In this document: one piece after another, positions 63,601 through 64,000 of the stretch
How the letters are laid out: every line of letters begins with the position of its first letter
How positions within the stretch are numbered: the stretch's first letter is position 1
Source of the DNA: Methylacidimicrobium sp. AP8
GTDB lineage: Bacteria; Verrucomicrobiota; Verrucomicrobiia; Methylacidiphilales; Methylacidiphilaceae
Reading direction: 5' to 3'
DNA length: 64,000 bases
Assembly (NCBI RefSeq): GCF_903064525.1
Contig: NZ_LR797830.1
Coordinates: 1,612,001 to 1,676,000 of the forward strand
The notes under the pieces: model-generated
The model's database searches: none
What the model saw: only the letters and a program-made list of their open reading frames with translations
What the model was told of the DNA's origin: nothing
Program-made: the position numbers and the translations under genes

Positions 63601-64000
63601 ATGGGAAGGGAATCGACCGAAGCCAAGCGCCGCCGGGTCGCCGAGATTCTTCAGGTGCTCCGGCGCCTCTATCCGCAAGCCAAGCTCGCCCTCGCCTACT
63701 CCAATCCCCTCGAGCTATTGGTGGCGCTGATCTTGGCGGCTCAGGCCCGGGATGAGCTCGTCAACGCGGTCGCCGCCCCGCTTTTCCAGAAGTATCGCAC
63801 CGCCGCCGACTGGGCCGCCGTTCCCGAGGAGCAGCTCCAAGAGGAGCTACGCAAGATCAACTTCTACCGCAACAAGGCCCGCGCGATCCAAAAGGCCTGC
63901 CGCGCTCTTGTCGAGCGGTTCGGCGGAGAGGTGCCCGGCCGGCTCGAGGATCTCCTCACACTCCCCGGAGTCGGCAGAAAGACCGCGAATATCCTTCTGG
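63601..64000 (+). CDS. nth: Endonuclease III, N-terminal part
   Basis: DNA glycosylase/AP-lyase for oxidised pyrimidines in base excision repair; 133 residues are visible before the window ends. ATG at 63601. Family segments: LVALILAAQARDELVNAVAAPL and the helix-hairpin-helix LEDLLTLPGVGRKTANILL. The catalytic Asp and the [4Fe-4S] cysteines lie beyond the edge. The typical AQ-[ST]-TD of Nth is here AQARDEL, so the Ser/Thr is replaced by Ala-Arg. It follows pdhB by 33 bases. Confidence 0.93.
   Translation, partial: MGRESTEAKRRRVAEILQVLRRLYPQAKLALAYSNPLELLVALILAAQARDELVNAVAAPLFQKYRTAADWAAVPEEQLQEELRKINFYRNKARAIQKACRALVERFGGEVPGRLEDLLTLPGVGRKTANILL

Noticed and set aside
1-64000. CRISPR arrays, rRNA genes, phage genes or a replication origin
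   Set aside because: No regularly spaced repeats, rRNA segments, phage structural genes or DnaA-box clusters were seen in reading through the window.

Overview
The window looks like chromosomal DNA of a high-GC acidophilic verrucomicrobial methanotroph, most like Methylacidimicrobium. This is an inference from gene content: a lanthanide-type XoxF methanol dehydrogenase with XoxJ and XoxG, a large trehalose/glycogen block, Gram-negative envelope genes (TonB receptor, RND efflux, a Kdo-hydroxylase-like protein), a bactofilin, and many short convergent gene pairs. No sequence search was possible, so the genus is a suggestion.

Layout. 1-1.9 kb: the 3' part of glgB and a convergent hypothetical gene. 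2.1-12.5 kb: the most interesting block. It holds a TonB-dependent receptor, a membrane histidine kinase, an NtrC-type sigma-54 activator, then xoxF, a XoxJ-like protein fused to ankyrin repeats, xoxG, and a secreted protein of unknown family. A good -24/-12 (sigma-54) promoter match lies between the activator and xoxF. A 176-bp MITE-like inverted-repeat element with a 6-bp target duplication follows, then a YVTN beta-propeller gene on the other strand. 13.9-15.3 kb: tRNA-Leu(GAG), cyanase, dodecin, SixA. 15.5-21.1 kb: a class III aminotransferase with a methyltransferase, a glutamine-amidotransferase-type hydrolase, a HyuB-type subunit and gpmA.

21.2-31.2 kb: a metal-efflux operon with two TolC-type proteins, one very short adaptor and two CzcA/CusA-type RND pumps. 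31.4-44.7 kb: carbohydrate storage and trehalose genes, namely a TreS-maltokinase fusion, GlgX, TreZ, TreY, glucose-6-phosphate isomerase, and a ROK sugar kinase split by a frameshift. 44.9-47.7 kb: a DUF123/GIY-YIG-like protein, an ACT-domain malic enzyme and a paralogue of the secreted protein found beside xoxG. 47.7-53.7 kb: addA/addB-like helicase-nuclease genes.

53.9-57.6 kb: a DksA-like zinc-finger gene, rpsR, rpmB, a small conserved protein, a Kdo-hydroxylase-family oxygenase, a bactofilin and a Dabb-like protein. 57.9-59.9 kb: a decayed island with an AAA ATPase pseudogene (two in-frame TAG codons plus a frameshift) and an IS21 istB remnant. 60-64 kb: a second class III aminotransferase, pyruvate dehydrogenase E1 alpha and beta, and the 5' part of nth.

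How the genes fit together: methanol oxidation in the periplasm (XoxF, with XoxG taking the electrons and XoxJ assisting) may be controlled by the adjacent two-component system, and the TonB receptor is a candidate importer of a rare metal or metallophore. The sugar block interconverts glycogen, maltodextrin, maltose and trehalose. Links between neighbours are inferences unless stated otherwise.
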